NCBI RefSeq assembly: GCF_014189855.1
Contig: NZ_BJFN01000012.1
Location: 1 to 43,122 of the forward strand
Length of the DNA stretch: 43,122 bases
Direction: 5' to 3'
From: Buttiauxella sp. A111
GTDB lineage: Bacteria > Pseudomonadota > Gammaproteobacteria > Enterobacterales > Enterobacteriaceae
Position numbers and translations under genes: made by a program. Shown here one piece after another: positions 10,753-19,301 of the stretch. The notes beneath the pieces are model-generated. The model saw only the letters and a list, made by a program, of their open reading frames with translations, was not told where the DNA came from and made no database searches. Numbering within the stretch: the stretch's first letter is position 1; every line of letters begins with the position of its first letter.

Positions 10753-13358
10753 GTTTTATCGCCCCCAAAATTGATAACACATGTCGCCGGCGCACACGTC
10801 GGCACCGACTCTTGATGGAGGTCTGTTTGCAACGTGGTTTCCGCAAGCGTTGCTGCCGCGACTTCGCCATTTGCCGTAATACTTCCACGCGCTAAAGTCC
10901 GTGCAGTCGGGTTCCAGGCTCGAACCACCAGAGCATCACTATGCTGGGCTTTTTTCAGGGTGCTGAAATGCAGCTCAGTATCCCAACTCAATATGCTGAA
11001 ATGAGGCGGAAATACACGTCCATGGGGATTGGTGCGAAAGCGTGACCAACCGGTAGCCAGCCATGCGTGAAGGTTGCCACGCGCGCGTTCAACATCACGC
11101 CAGAACGCGCTATCCGCGCCGTTATACATTGCCAGGAGGCTGAGTTTAAAGTGATGCATTCCCTGAATCTGCGAATCCGGTGATGGCAATACCATTCCGG
11201 AGGCCCGCCCAGGACGATAAGGCATATTGGCCTGTCCGAGCCAACCGACACTGCGCAGCAATGTCACCGCCATCACATCCTGCTGGTTTTCAGGAATTTG
11301 ATACTCGCGCAGCCCTTCGGTTAACACGCACAAGCCACGTTTTTCGTCATACATCATGACCTGACTCTGCATCGGATAAAGTGCAACCGGTGCTTCGGTC
11401 CATTGCTCGTCTTGCCAGACCGCCATTTCTGGAGGCATATTCTGGCGCTCAATCAGACCAAATGGCTGATCGGCAAAGTGAATATGTTGTTGTACGTTGG
11501 TCGGCAGCAATACCTGTAAACGGTGGTCGCAAACCGTGTTGTTGACACTGATCGCTACCTCAAGCCAGGCGTTAGTATGCGCAAGCGTGATGGTCATCGT
11601 GACATCAAGTTCACTGTTGGCGCGGCGCGCATTGCGCGCAGCCAGATCCTCAGGCACCGCCATTTGCCAGTTCAATGTCAAACTGCTTTGTAACACCCCT
11701 TGCTGCCCCGTCACTGAAGTCAGGAAATCATCGCTATTGATAAGCCAGTCATTGAACGGTGGCGAATAGTTGTAGTTGTCCCCCGCATCCCCACCATCCA
11801 CCAACTGCAAAACATGATGATAGGTCTGTTGATTGCGCTTGTCGGTTAAGGTGAGGACCCCTTGTTTATTCGCTTCCAGCAGCAGCCATGGGTTTTCTAG
11901 TTTCACCACCGATTCAACCTGATGATCACACTCCGCGCGGACGCCCTCTTGCAGATACAAGGTTTGATAGCCACACGCCGGAATATCCGCGACCTCCAGC
12001 AACAAACGGCATTTGCGATACCAGGTGGTTTCGGTGCTATTTGACAGTTCCTGCACGATTATCGACATGTCCTGACGACCTTCTTCGACAATCTGCCAGC
12101 GGCATTCGTTGCCGTCCCCATCGACCACACGGAAATCTTGTTCTGGCGTGTATATCGTCAGTTCGACCAGGCCCCCGCTAATTTGCGGGCGAGCGTTGAA
12201 GATAATGATTTTCTTGCCGTCAAGCTGTGCAGAAATCCCTTCGGCCAACATCTTCATATTCAGATCAATAAGTTGCTGAGCCATTTCCAGACCCGATTCA
12301 AGGCGGTTTTTTACCATCGCATTCACGCGATCGGAGTTGCATCCGCCAATGCTGTCATGAGCGTGAGATTTCATCGCTTCCCGCCAGATGTTGTCCACGG
12401 CGTGTTGTGGATACGGCAGACCCAGCCGCCAGTTGAGTGCGAGCAGCGGCTCCAGATGCTGACTCAGGGTCTGTTCAAGGCGAGCATTCAGTTGCTTAAT
12501 GTCGACGCGGGTTGAGAAAATCCCGCGATGAATACGCATGTATTTCGGGCTTATCAGCTCACCCTGATAAATCGGCAGAGTCACATTGGTATTTTCCAGC
12601 GACTGGAAAAACTGGCTGAAACTGCTGCGTACAAAACGATACTCATCTTGCTGTTGATTGAGTTGGTCGAGCAGTTGCGGGACGCGATATTCAAACGGCG
12701 ACTGGTCATTTCCATTGGGCAGCAGCACGTTCCCGGTGAGGGAAAAACGCGTCTGTTTTTCCAGAATCGGTTGCAGCGCTGCCAGGCATGCGGATGGAGA
12801 ATCTGGCAGCCATTTCGCACAACCATAACCCCAGGGGAGCACGGCGGTTGTCACTTTACTGCCGTCCGCTGCCTGCCAGCTAAACTCACTGAACGGCACG
12901 TTGTGTTCACTCCAACCGCGCCAGATAACGGCATGGTCGATAGCAAATTGCTGCAAGAACATCGGCAGTTGCGCGCTTTGTCCAAAAGAATCAGGGACAT
13001 AACCCACAGGCATCGCGTCACCAAAACGCTGGTAATCCGCCTGCCCGAGCAGCAAGTTGCGGGTTATCGACTCCGCACCGACCACCAGAAAATCGCTCTG
13101 CGTATACCAGGGGCCAATGACAATTCGCCCCTGCTCGATTAATTGCCGCAGCCGGGTTTCCTGTTGGGGCGCCACACTTAAATAATCTTCGATTACAACC
13201 GTTTGCCCATCAAGTACAAAGGGTCCTAAGGTGTTATCGTCCTCAAGACGCTGCAATAAATCATCCATAAAATAATAGAGCACGGCTTTTGAATCATTCT
13301 CAGTGAAATACCACTCGCGATCCCAATGAGTGTGTTGTACCAGATGAACAGTTTTCAT
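10746..13358 (-). CDS. GH38 alpha-mannosidase, MngB-like
   Basis: 870 aa, homologous over its length to E. coli MngB, which cleaves phosphorylated mannosylglycerate. Glycoside hydrolase family 38 marks are HTHWDREWYF at residues 9-18 (zinc-binding His and Asp), the predicted nucleophile D123 in VPDSFG, and the late zinc/His motif HAHDSIGG near residue 340. There is no signal peptide, so it acts in the cytoplasm, as expected for an enzyme receiving sugar phosphates from a PTS. It lies between the EIIC and HPr-EI-EIIA genes of one operon, so its substrate is probably a phosphorylated alpha-mannoside. Mannosyl-glycerate is a guess from MngB; similarity is moderate and the PTS differs from MngA. 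A GAGG box lies seven bases before the ATG. Confidence 0.9.
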   Translation of the reverse strand: MKTVHLVQHTHWDREWYFTENDSKAVLYYFMDDLLQRLEDDNTLGPFVLDGQTVVIEDYLSVAPQQETRLRQLIEQGRIVIGPWYTQSDFLVVGAESITRNLLLGQADYQRFGDAMPVGYVPDSFGQSAQLPMFLQQFAIDHAVIWRGWSEHNVPFSEFSWQAADGSKVTTAVLPWGYGCAKWLPDSPSACLAALQPILEKQTRFSLTGNVLLPNGNDQSPFEYRVPQLLDQLNQQQDEYRFVRSSFSQFFQSLENTNVTLPIYQGELISPKYMRIHRGIFSTRVDIKQLNARLEQTLSQHLEPLLALNWRLGLPYPQHAVDNIWREAMKSHAHDSIGGCNSDRVNAMVKNRLESGLEMAQQLIDLNMKMLAEGISAQLDGKKIIIFNARPQISGGLVELTIYTPEQDFRVVDGDGNECRWQIVEEGRQDMSIIVQELSNSTETTWYRKCRLLLEVADIPACGYQTLYLQEGVRAECDHQVESVVKLENPWLLLEANKQGVLTLTDKRNQQTYHHVLQLVDGGDAGDNYNYSPPFNDWLINSDDFLTSVTGQQGVLQSSLTLNWQMAVPEDLAARNARRANSELDVTMTITLAHTNAWLEVAISVNNTVCDHRLQVLLPTNVQQHIHFADQPFGLIERQNMPPEMAVWQDEQWTEAPVALYPMQSQVMMYDEKRGLCVLTEGLREYQIPENQQDVMAVTLLRSVGWLGQANMPYRPGRASGMVLPSPDSQIQGMHHFKLSLLAMYNGADSAFWRDVERARGNLHAWLATGWSRFRTNPHGRVFPPHFSILSWDTELHFSTLKKAQHSDALVVRAWNPTARTLARGSITANGEVAAATLAETTLQTDLHQESVPTCAPATCVINFGGDKTC

Positions 13359-13510
13359 ATATCGACCTCATCACGATGCGCGAGATAATATTAACACCAG
13401 CATCATGCCTTTATTTTAAGTGTGGAAAACTCTGAGACTAATAAGCCTCATTAATATTTATTAGCACCTTATAAAACCGCCCAAAAATACTTCTAGCCAC
13501 AGTCAACGAA

Positions 13511-13531
13511 CCTGCAATTTGAAGTATGAGG
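13511..13531. repeat. ERIC end remnant
   Basis: CCTGCAATTTGAAGTATGAG differs by two or three bases from the right end of the ERIC element at 4693-4713. No core or partner end is visible in the 150 bases beside it. It looks like a solo or decayed ERIC terminus just beyond the EIIC stop codon. Confidence 0.55.
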
Positions 13532-13535
13532 GATA

Positions 13536-14663
13536 TTATCGGCTCACTTTAAATTTCGGTGCAGGTGCACTCGCTTTTTCTACTTTGTTGCCAGAAAGTG
13601 TCGACTGACGGAAAACCAGCAACGACCCCAAAGCAACAATCGCTGAACCCACAGCAATAGACAGAACGTAAACCGGCCAACCATCGACGGCCAACCAGCC
13701 GTAGAAACCGGAAATCGGCGCATGGTTTACCGCACCTAAGCCCACCGCCATCGCCGCACCTGTTGCAGTCCCTACCACGTTGATAATGATGATTTTTGGA
13801 TTTGCTAAGGCAAAGGGAATCGCCCCTTCAGAAACGCCAATCAAGCCCATTAATGTTGACGCTTTTCCCGCTTCTTGCAAAGACTCAGGGAAGCGATGAT
13901 TCCAGATAAGTGTTGCGACGCCAAGGCCTATCGGCGGGATAATTATCGCCACTTGCGCCGCCGTATTAGGGTCGTATATGCCCGAAGCCAGCAGCGCCAT
14001 CGCTGTTGTCACCGCGGCTTTGTTTACCGGGCCGCCAAGGTCAAAGCCCACCATGCCACCCACAACCGCTGCCAGAATGATTTTGTTAGTACCGGACATC
14101 GTCAGCAACCACGCTTCCATGCCACGATTGAGTGCTGCAAGCGGTGTACCAATAACAAACGCCATGATGATACAAGTCAGCAGCGTCCCACCGACGGGCA
14201 GGATGAAAATCGGCCCTGCTGAGGCGAGCGAGCGCGGCAGTTTAATTTTTGCCGTCAGTAAGCGAACCACATAACCCGCGACAAAACCTGCCGCCAGCGC
14301 GCCCAGGAACCCGGTCCCCAGGTTACTTGCCAGCAGCCCGCCGACCATCCCAGGCGCAATCCCTGGTTTGTTGGCGATGGCAAAGCTGATGTAACCCGCC
14401 ACAATCGGCAGCATTAATGACAGCGCCAACCCGCCAAAGCCATCGAACTTATGCAGCATTTGCACCACCAGGCTTGCGGCCTGTTCATGGCTGGCATCCC
14501 AAATATTATCAATGCCATACATCGAAGCACCAATACGGGCAATCCCCATAATCACCGCTCCGGCGATAACAAAGGGCAGCATGTAGGAGACGCCAGTCAT
14601 GATGGCGTTTTTCACTTCCGTACCCGTGGAGGACTTCGGCCCGCCACCCTGAAATTTAGCCAT
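13536..14663 (-). CDS. PTS fructose-family permease subunit EIIC
   Basis: 375 aa polytopic inner-membrane protein with about ten hydrophobic segments. The family motif GFDLGGPVNKAA is present mid-protein, as in FruA and FrvB-type EIIC domains. It would form the translocation channel for a sugar phosphorylated by the neighbouring EIIB. The reading frame extends to 14705, but 14663 is chosen: AGGAG sits seven bases upstream and the first residues MAKFQGGG follow the family. This start overlaps the end of the EIIB gene by eight bases. The gap to the mannosidase start is 177 bases and holds an ERIC remnant, the only loose spacing in the operon. Confidence 0.9.
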   Translation of the reverse strand: MAKFQGGGPKSSTGTEVKNAIMTGVSYMLPFVIAGAVIMGIARIGASMYGIDNIWDASHEQAASLVVQMLHKFDGFGGLALSLMLPIVAGYISFAIANKPGIAPGMVGGLLASNLGTGFLGALAAGFVAGYVVRLLTAKIKLPRSLASAGPIFILPVGGTLLTCIIMAFVIGTPLAALNRGMEAWLLTMSGTNKIILAAVVGGMVGFDLGGPVNKAAVTTAMALLASGIYDPNTAAQVAIIIPPIGLGVATLIWNHRFPESLQEAGKASTLMGLIGVSEGAIPFALANPKIIIINVVGTATGAAMAVGLGAVNHAPISGFYGWLAVDGWPVYVLSIAVGSAIVALGSLLVFRQSTLSGNKVEKASAPAPKFKVSR

Positions 14664-14970
14664 GATTGATCTCCTGCTCGATGGCTTCAAAGACGGCTTC
14701 ACCAAACTTAATCGGGTCTGCCACGCTGCATTCCAGCTTCAGCATGCCATCGAATCGTTCTTTGTTGTTGATGGCAACATCCGCGGCAATGATAACCCCA
14801 TCAGCACGTGCCAAATCGTCAGCAGTTATTTCGTTTTCCACTCCCATACTTCCCTGGGTTTCGACTTTAATTTCGTGTCCACGACTTTTGCCCGTGATTT
14901 CCAGTGCTTCAGCGGCCATAAAGGTATGGGCGACGCCCGTTGGGCATGCAGCTACACAAACGATATACAT
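14656..14970 (-). CDS. PTS fructose-family phosphocarrier EIIB
   Basis: 104 aa single-domain EIIB. The phosphorylated cysteine C9 lies in the family signature VAACPTGVAHTFMAAEAL. Such domains take phosphate from EIIA and give it to the sugar during transport through EIIC. The frame runs upstream to 15108, but those residues include a terminator hairpin and are not EIIB-like. The start at 14970 places the catalytic loop at the usual distance. It is the first clear gene of the four-gene operon, and its start lies 33 bases after an intrinsic terminator (15004-15042), which suggests regulated read-through. Confidence 0.92.
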   Translation of the reverse strand: MYIVCVAACPTGVAHTFMAAEALEITGKSRGHEIKVETQGSMGVENEITADDLARADGVIIAADVAINNKERFDGMLKLECSVADPIKFGEAVFEAIEQEINHG

Positions 14971-15452
14971 AGTGACTTCTCTCTCGGGTCGGATTTGGAC
15001 AATAAAAAAAGCACAATGGCGATGAAGCGCATTGTGCTTTTTAAGCAATAAAACAGCATGTTGGGTAAATCTGAATTCGCATCTGACTCGCCGCTCAAAC
15101 GATGGCAAACCAGCAACTGGTGAACACTGCGGGTGGCATAACTAAACGCCAGTTCCTGGCGATGTTGCGCCACCAGACGAACCTGAACAGCGGTGTCTAC
15201 GGCGTTGGAAACGTGTGGAATAAGCAGAGGCTTCGATGTGATAAACAGGCTTTGACTTGCGCAGCCCCATAAACGCGACCATCCGCCAGAAATGTCATCT
15301 TCGTTATTTTCCTGCGGGCATCCGTCATCCGCACTCAGCGACTGAACCGAGTTGAAACAGCACAATCCACTCAGCAATGTCTTCACGCTGCTGAATTTCC
15401 CCAGCAGGCAGTAGAAGCAGTAGCTGATTAATCGGTGGACTATGTCGCGCAT
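14952..15452 (-). pseudogene. Doubtful leader reading frame, possible decayed gene
   Basis: A 166-codon frame starts at an ATG with a strong ribosome-binding site (GGAGG, about five bases upstream). It begins about 18 bases after the predicted transcription start and overlaps the EIIB start. I recognise no family. Its cysteine-rich N-terminal part does not look like protein, while residues about 85-125 (LVAQHRQELAFSYATRS onward) do. Two other frames also contain protein-like runs: one near 15440-15340 reads NQLLLLLPAGEIQQREDIA, and one near 15320-15200 contains TFLADGRVYGAAQVKACL. This patchwork fits a gene broken by several frameshifts, perhaps the lost operon regulator, or an untranslated leader. 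It contains the terminator at 15004-15042, which would be odd inside a functional gene. Confidence 0.3.
15004..15042 (-). terminator. Intrinsic terminator/attenuator upstream of the PTS EIIB gene
   Basis: GCACAATG (15011-15018) pairs with CATTGTGC (15030-15037), extended by A5/T5. On the minus strand it is followed by seven T, so it points towards the PTS genes. With the EIIB start only 33 bases beyond, transcripts from the CRP promoter at about 15470 must read through it. This is the layout of attenuation or of an antiterminator-controlled operon. Confidence 0.7.
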
Positions 15453-15473
15453 ATTTCCTCCAGGAGTGAACGA

Positions 15474-15519
15474 ATAATAATAGTCATTAACCTGATGAGT
15501 GAATGTGATTATTCGCACA
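15474..15519 (-). promoter_or_regulatory. Predicted class II CRP-dependent promoter of the mannoside PTS operon
   Basis: The box TGTGA-N6-GCACA (15504-15519) matches the CRP consensus TGTGA-N6-TCACA at nine of ten positions. On the minus strand, a TATTAT -10 hexamer at 15482-15477 predicts a start near 15470. That puts the CRP box centre (15511.5) at -41.5, the exact class II spacing. No good -35 is present, as expected for CRP dependence. It lies downstream of the uppP terminator and upstream of the leader. Confidence 0.65.
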
Positions 15520-15555
15520 ATTCCTGGCATTCTAATTAACCCAATAGCAGAAATA

Positions 15556-15583
15556 AAAAAGCCACTCATTTCGAGTGGCTTTT
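15556..15583 (-). terminator. Terminator downstream of uppP
   Basis: AAAAAGCCACT and AGTGGCTTTT form a strong stem with a seven-base loop. Six T follow on the minus strand, 18 bases past the uppP stop. It insulates uppP from the PTS operon. Confidence 0.8.
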
Positions 15584-15600
15584 ATTATTAGTGGCTAATG

Positions 15601-16425
15601 CTAGAAGAAAACGAAATACACCACCGCCGCGACCGCAAAACGATAAATTGCGAACGGAATAAAGGAAATGCGTTTGATGATATGTAAGAAAGTTTTAATC
15701 GCGACCAGTGCAACAATAAACGCGGTAATAAAACCAACAGCAAACATGGGCAAATCTGCCATGGTCAGGAAGCCGATGCTCTTATACACATCCAGCACGG
15801 TTGCACCCATCATCATTGGCACAGCCAGCAAGAACGAGAACTCAGAGGCGGCGTAACGGCTAACCCCCATGAGCATCCCACCGGAAATTGTGGCTCCAGA
15901 GCGAGAAAAGCCCGGCCACAGCGCCAGGCACTGGAAACAACCAATCATAAATGCCTGACGATAAGTAATGTCGTCGACACCCACCGCACGGGGTTCTTTC
16001 GGCTTCAACAGCTCTGCGGCAATCAGTAACACACCGCCAACCACCAGCGCATACATCACGTTTATCGGATTAAAGAGTGACTTGATGGTGTCGTGGAAAA
16101 TCAGCCCCAGAACAACGGCAGGCACCATACCCAGCAGAATATGGATAAGCGTCAAACGCCCTTTGCCTTCCCCTTCATGAGGCAGAGGCTTGCGGCCAAA
16201 ATGAATTCCGATAAGCCCAAACAGGCGGCGCCAGAACATCACCACAACAGCTAAGATCGAACCGAGCTGAATAACCACTTCAAATGTTTTCGCCGTATCA
16301 CCTTCAAATCCAAGAAGATGGCCGACAATAATCATATGTCCGGTGGACGAGACAGGTAAAAACTCCGTTAACCCCTCAACAACACCCAGAATCGCGGCTA
16401 TCGCCAGCGAGTGTAGATCGCTCAT
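15601..16425 (-). CDS. uppP: Undecaprenyl-diphosphate phosphatase
   Basis: Integral membrane enzyme (BacA) that dephosphorylates undecaprenyl diphosphate, recycling the lipid carrier for peptidoglycan and other envelope polymers; overexpression gives bacitracin resistance. Conserved motifs are [14 protein letters not shown] at residues 17-30 and PGFSRSGAT near residue 171, which build the active site. Several membrane helices are evident. The ATG at 16425 is used because AGAGG lies about eight bases upstream and it matches the E. coli N-terminus MSD. The codon before it is TTG and gives one extra residue if used. Length is 274 aa, one more than E. coli. Confidence 0.95.
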   Translation of the reverse strand: MSDLHSLAIAAILGVVEGLTEFLPVSSTGHMIIVGHLLGFEGDTAKTFEVVIQLGSILAVVVMFWRRLFGLIGIHFGRKPLPHEGEGKGRLTLIHILLGMVPAVVLGLIFHDTIKSLFNPINVMYALVVGGVLLIAAELLKPKEPRAVGVDDITYRQAFMIGCFQCLALWPGFSRSGATISGGMLMGVSRYAASEFSFLLAVPMMMGATVLDVYKSIGFLTMADLPMFAVGFITAFIVALVAIKTFLHIIKRISFIPFAIYRFAVAAVVYFVFF

Positions 16426-16456
16426 CAATAAATCCTCTAACCCCTAAAACGAACAC

Positions 16457-16477
16457 AAAAAAAGCGGCGACTGCCGC
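16457..16477 (-). terminator. Terminator downstream of folB
   Basis: GCGGC-GACT-GCCGC (16464-16477) is followed on the minus strand by seven T. It lies about 55 bases past the folB stop and just before uppP. A second 8-bp inverted repeat (CATATTTG/CAAATATG, 16507-16528) lies directly after the folB stop without a T-tract. Confidence 0.75.
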
Positions 16478-16531
16478 GAAAAGATGACAGTTATGACCAG
16501 GTTACACATATTTGGTTTAACAAATATGAAA

Positions 16532-16900
16532 TTAATTATTAGCTTTCAGATTACTGCCACGCTCAATGATAACGCCTACATTCGTGGCGTGTGCAACAGC
16601 ACCAGGCTTGCTCACTTTTAAACGCACCCAGGGTGAGTTAAAACGGGCTAATAATAGCTGTGCCACCTCTTCTGCGACACGTTCTACCAGTGCAAAACGC
16701 CCGCCAGAGACATGGTTTATCACCGCTTCGCTGACATCAGCATAACTTAAACAGTCATTAACATCGTCGCTACTGGCGGCCTGGCGGTTATCCCATGCCA
16801 TTTCGATATCGAATACCAGCTTCTGGGAAATCGTTTGCTCCCAGTCATAAACACCAATTGTTGTGATTACAGTAAGTTGCTCTATAAATACAATATCCAT
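16532..16900 (-). CDS. folB: Dihydroneopterin aldolase
   Basis: Converts 7,8-dihydroneopterin to 6-hydroxymethyl-dihydropterin and glycolaldehyde in folate synthesis, and can epimerise the substrate. The product is 122 aa, the same length as E. coli FolB and very similar: [21 protein letters not shown] at the start, the conserved [11 protein letters not shown] helix and the [14 protein letters not shown]-terminal segment. The ATG at 16900 is chosen over the upstream GTG because it matches the family start. It is divergent from plsY with a 107-base gap. Confidence 0.96.
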   Translation of the reverse strand: MDIVFIEQLTVITTIGVYDWEQTISQKLVFDIEMAWDNRQAASSDDVNDCLSYADVSEAVINHVSGGRFALVERVAEEVAQLLLARFNSPWVRLKVSKPGAVAHATNVGVIIERGSNLKANN

Positions 16901-17007
16901 CACGCCCCGCCCGGTTTTTAGTCACGCCAGATACCACTTCTGGCGAAATATGCGTATTATCCACAGATGCAGAGAATACAACGACACTTTCAAAATGGAA
17001 CAGCGTT

Positions 17008-17625
17008 ATGAGTGCAATCGCGCCTGGCATGATCCTGCTTGCGTATCTTTGCGGCTCAATTTCTAGCGCCATCCTGGTCTGCCGAATCGCCGGTCTTCCT
17101 GACCCGCGAGAGAATGGTTCCGGTAATCCAGGTGCGACCAATGTCTTACGACTTGGCGGCAAAGGTGCGGCCGTAGCGGTACTGATTTTTGATGTTCTCA
17201 AAGGAATGCTACCCGTCTGGGCGGCTTACGCACTCGGCGTGACGCCATTCTGGTTAGGGCTTATCGCCATCGCCGCCTGCATTGGTCATATCTGGCCTGT
17301 CTTCTTTAACTTCCATGGTGGCAAAGGCGTTGCGACGGCCTTTGGTGCTATTGCCCCTATCGGCTGGGACTTAACCGGCGTTATGGCTGGAACCTGGCTT
17401 CTGAGCGTTTTACTGAGCGGCTACTCGTCACTGGGTGCGATTATTAGCGCACTGATTGCCCCGTTTTACGTCTGGTGGTTCAGACCGGAATTCACTTTCC
17501 CGGTTGCGATGCTTTCCTGTCTGATTTTGATGCGCCATCATGACAACATCCAACGTCTGTGGCGCGGCCAGGAAACCAAAATCTGGAAGAAGCTGCGCAG
17601 AAATAAAGACAAAAAAAAGGAGTGA
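17008..17625 (+). CDS. plsY: Acyl-phosphate:glycerol-3-phosphate acyltransferase
   Basis: Inner-membrane acyltransferase that makes lysophosphatidic acid from acyl-phosphate and glycerol-3-phosphate (E. coli YgiH). The three PlsY loop motifs are visible: CGSISSA with the following segment near residues 15-21, GSGNPGATN at 37-45, and FHGGKGVAT near residue 102. There are five or six predicted membrane helices and a basic C-terminal tail. Length is 205 aa, as in E. coli. It is divergent from folB and convergent with tsaD. Confidence 0.96.
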   Translation: MSAIAPGMILLAYLCGSISSAILVCRIAGLPDPRENGSGNPGATNVLRLGGKGAAVAVLIFDVLKGMLPVWAAYALGVTPFWLGLIAIAACIGHIWPVFFNFHGGKGVATAFGAIAPIGWDLTGVMAGTWLLSVLLSGYSSLGAIISALIAPFYVWWFRPEFTFPVAMLSCLILMRHHDNIQRLWRGQETKIWKKLRRNKDKKKE

Positions 17626-17638
17626 TTTCTCACTCCTT
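17617..17638. terminator. Bidirectional terminator between plsY and tsaD
   Basis: AAGGAGTGA-TTTC-TCACTCCTT is a perfect 9-bp stem that includes the plsY stop codon. Read on the minus strand it is followed by eight T, so it mainly serves tsaD. On the plus strand only CTT follows. Confidence 0.75.
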
Positions 17639-17659
17639 CTTAGCCTGTTCACTGAGCAA

Positions 17660-18673
17660 TTACGCCGCAGGTAACTCAGCCAACGGCCAACGCGGACGCA
17701 CAGTCACGCTCAACTCCCCTGCTGTTCCCGCTTTTAAACGAATCATACCTGCGTAAGCAATCATCGCACCGTTATCGGTACAGAATTCAGGACGTGCGTA
17801 AAATACTTCTCCACGACGCTTAGCCATCATCTCAGCCATTCGCGCTCGCAACGTGCGGTTTGCACTCACACCGCCCGCCATCACCAGACGTTTAAAACCG
17901 GTTTGATCCAACGCGCGCTTGCACTTAATTGCCAGCGTATCAACAACGGCGTCTTCAAACGCTCGGGCGATATCAGCACGGGTTTGAGGATCTGCATCAT
18001 TGCCACGAATGGTGTTAGCCGCGAAGGTTTTCAGGCCAGAGAAACTGAAATCAAGGCCGGGGCGATCTGTCATTGGACGCGGGAAAGTAAAGCGCCCTTC
18101 AGTGCCTTCAGATGCCATTTTTGACAGCATCGGGCCACCAGGATAATCCAGCCCCAATAGTTTGGCTGTCTTATCAAAGGCTTCACCTGCAGCATCATCA
18201 ATAGACTCACCCAATAGCTCGTATTGCCCGATTCCCGTCACGCTAATCAGTTGTGTATGACCGCCAGAAACCAGCAGCGCCACAAAGGGGAACTCTGGGG
18301 GATTTTCTTCCAGCATCGGCGCCAATAGATGCCCTTCCATATGATGGACGGGCACAGCAGGGACATCCCAGGCGAACGCCAACGAGCGGCCAATAGTTGC
18401 CCCCACTAACAGGGCACCAACCAGTCCAGGGCCTGCCGTATAGGCGACGCCATCAATATCTTTGGCGGTTAATCCTGCTTCTTTAAGAGCAGCCTGAATC
18501 AATGGTACGGTTTTGCGTACATGGTCGCGGGAGGCAAGCTCCGGCACCACACCGCCGTAATCAGCGTGTAATTTCACCTGACTATACAATTGATTAGCTA
18601 ATAACCCTTTTTCATCGTCATAAATGGCGATGCCAGTTTCATCACAGGAAGTCTCTATACCCAGTACGCGCAT
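17660..18673 (-). CDS. tsaD: tRNA N6-threonylcarbamoyladenosine transferase subunit TsaD
   Basis: Catalytic subunit of the TsaBDE complex that transfers threonylcarbamoyl to A37 of ANN-decoding tRNAs. ASKHA-fold marks are [10 protein letters not shown] at residues 5-14, the iron/zinc motif HMEGH (H111, H115), [10 protein letters not shown], and [11 protein letters not shown] with the late [12 protein letters not shown]. It is 337 aa, as in E. coli, with high identity. It is transcribed divergently from rpsU, sharing an intergenic region of about 250 bases. Confidence 0.97.
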   Translation of the reverse strand: MRVLGIETSCDETGIAIYDDEKGLLANQLYSQVKLHADYGGVVPELASRDHVRKTVPLIQAALKEAGLTAKDIDGVAYTAGPGLVGALLVGATIGRSLAFAWDVPAVPVHHMEGHLLAPMLEENPPEFPFVALLVSGGHTQLISVTGIGQYELLGESIDDAAGEAFDKTAKLLGLDYPGGPMLSKMASEGTEGRFTFPRPMTDRPGLDFSFSGLKTFAANTIRGNDADPQTRADIARAFEDAVVDTLAIKCKRALDQTGFKRLVMAGGVSANRTLRARMAEMMAKRRGEVFYARPEFCTDNGAMIAYAGMIRLKAGTAGELSVTVRPRWPLAELPAA

Positions 18674-18735
18674 GGCTTTCTCTACCTCAAAGTCTTGCGG
18701 CGAAGTTTAAGCCCCTGAGCGCTTATTGTAAAACT

Positions 18736-18768
18736 TTGCTCACCTATTGCGCGCAGGTGGTGTATAAT
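18736..18768 (+). promoter_or_regulatory. rpsU operon promoter P1
   Basis: A perfect TATAAT -10 lies at 18763-18768, followed by the GC-rich stretch CCGCACCCC. No good -35 is spaced correctly: TTGCTC at 18736 is 21 bases away, and TCACCT at 18740 has 17-base spacing but matches poorly. Confidence 0.55.
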
Positions 18769-18822
18769 CCGCACCCCTGGAAGATTCCGGCCTTAAAAGC
18801 CAGGTTTCTGGTTGTCCGGTGC

Positions 18823-18852
18823 TTTACAAAGCAGCAGTAGTTGCAGTAAAAT
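18823..18852 (+). promoter_or_regulatory. rpsU operon promoter P2
   Basis: TTTACA (18823-18828), an 18-base spacer and TAAAAT (18847-18852), followed by TCCGCACC. The -10 region and discriminator closely repeat those of P1, 84 bases upstream. Multiple tandem promoters before rpsU are known in E. coli. Confidence 0.55.
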
Positions 18853-18914
18853 TCCGCACCATTTTGAAATAGCTGACGCCTAAGTCAGCGGCAAACCGAA
18901 TTTATCAAAGGTGA

Positions 18915-19136
<222 letters not shown>

Positions 19137-19184
19137 TTTTCTGGAGGTTCAACCCTCCAAAACAGACCAGTAGTAGTTGTAAAG

Positions 19185-19216
19185 GCCGTGCTTCCGAAAG
19201 GAATGCGCGGCTTATT
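19185..19216 (+). terminator. Internal terminator (T1) between rpsU and dnaG
   Basis: GCCGTGCTTCC (19185-19195) and GGAATGCGCGGC (19200-19211) form a GNRA-capped stem, followed by TTATTTTC. It matches the partial terminator known in E. coli that makes rpsU more abundant than dnaG. A smaller hairpin (TGGAGG/CCTCCA, 19142-19159) precedes it. Confidence 0.75.
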
Positions 19217-19301
19217 TTCGTTCATGAACTGACATACTTCTGCTCTTTCATCGCGCTGTTATATCGCAAGATTGAAAGAAAGCGAGTACCAAACGGGGCC
19301 T

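Noticed and set aside
12528-13142. Plus-strand 204-codon frame opposite the alpha-mannosidase
   Set aside because: The minus-strand gene has all GH38 motifs; the opposite frame has none and no ribosome-binding site.
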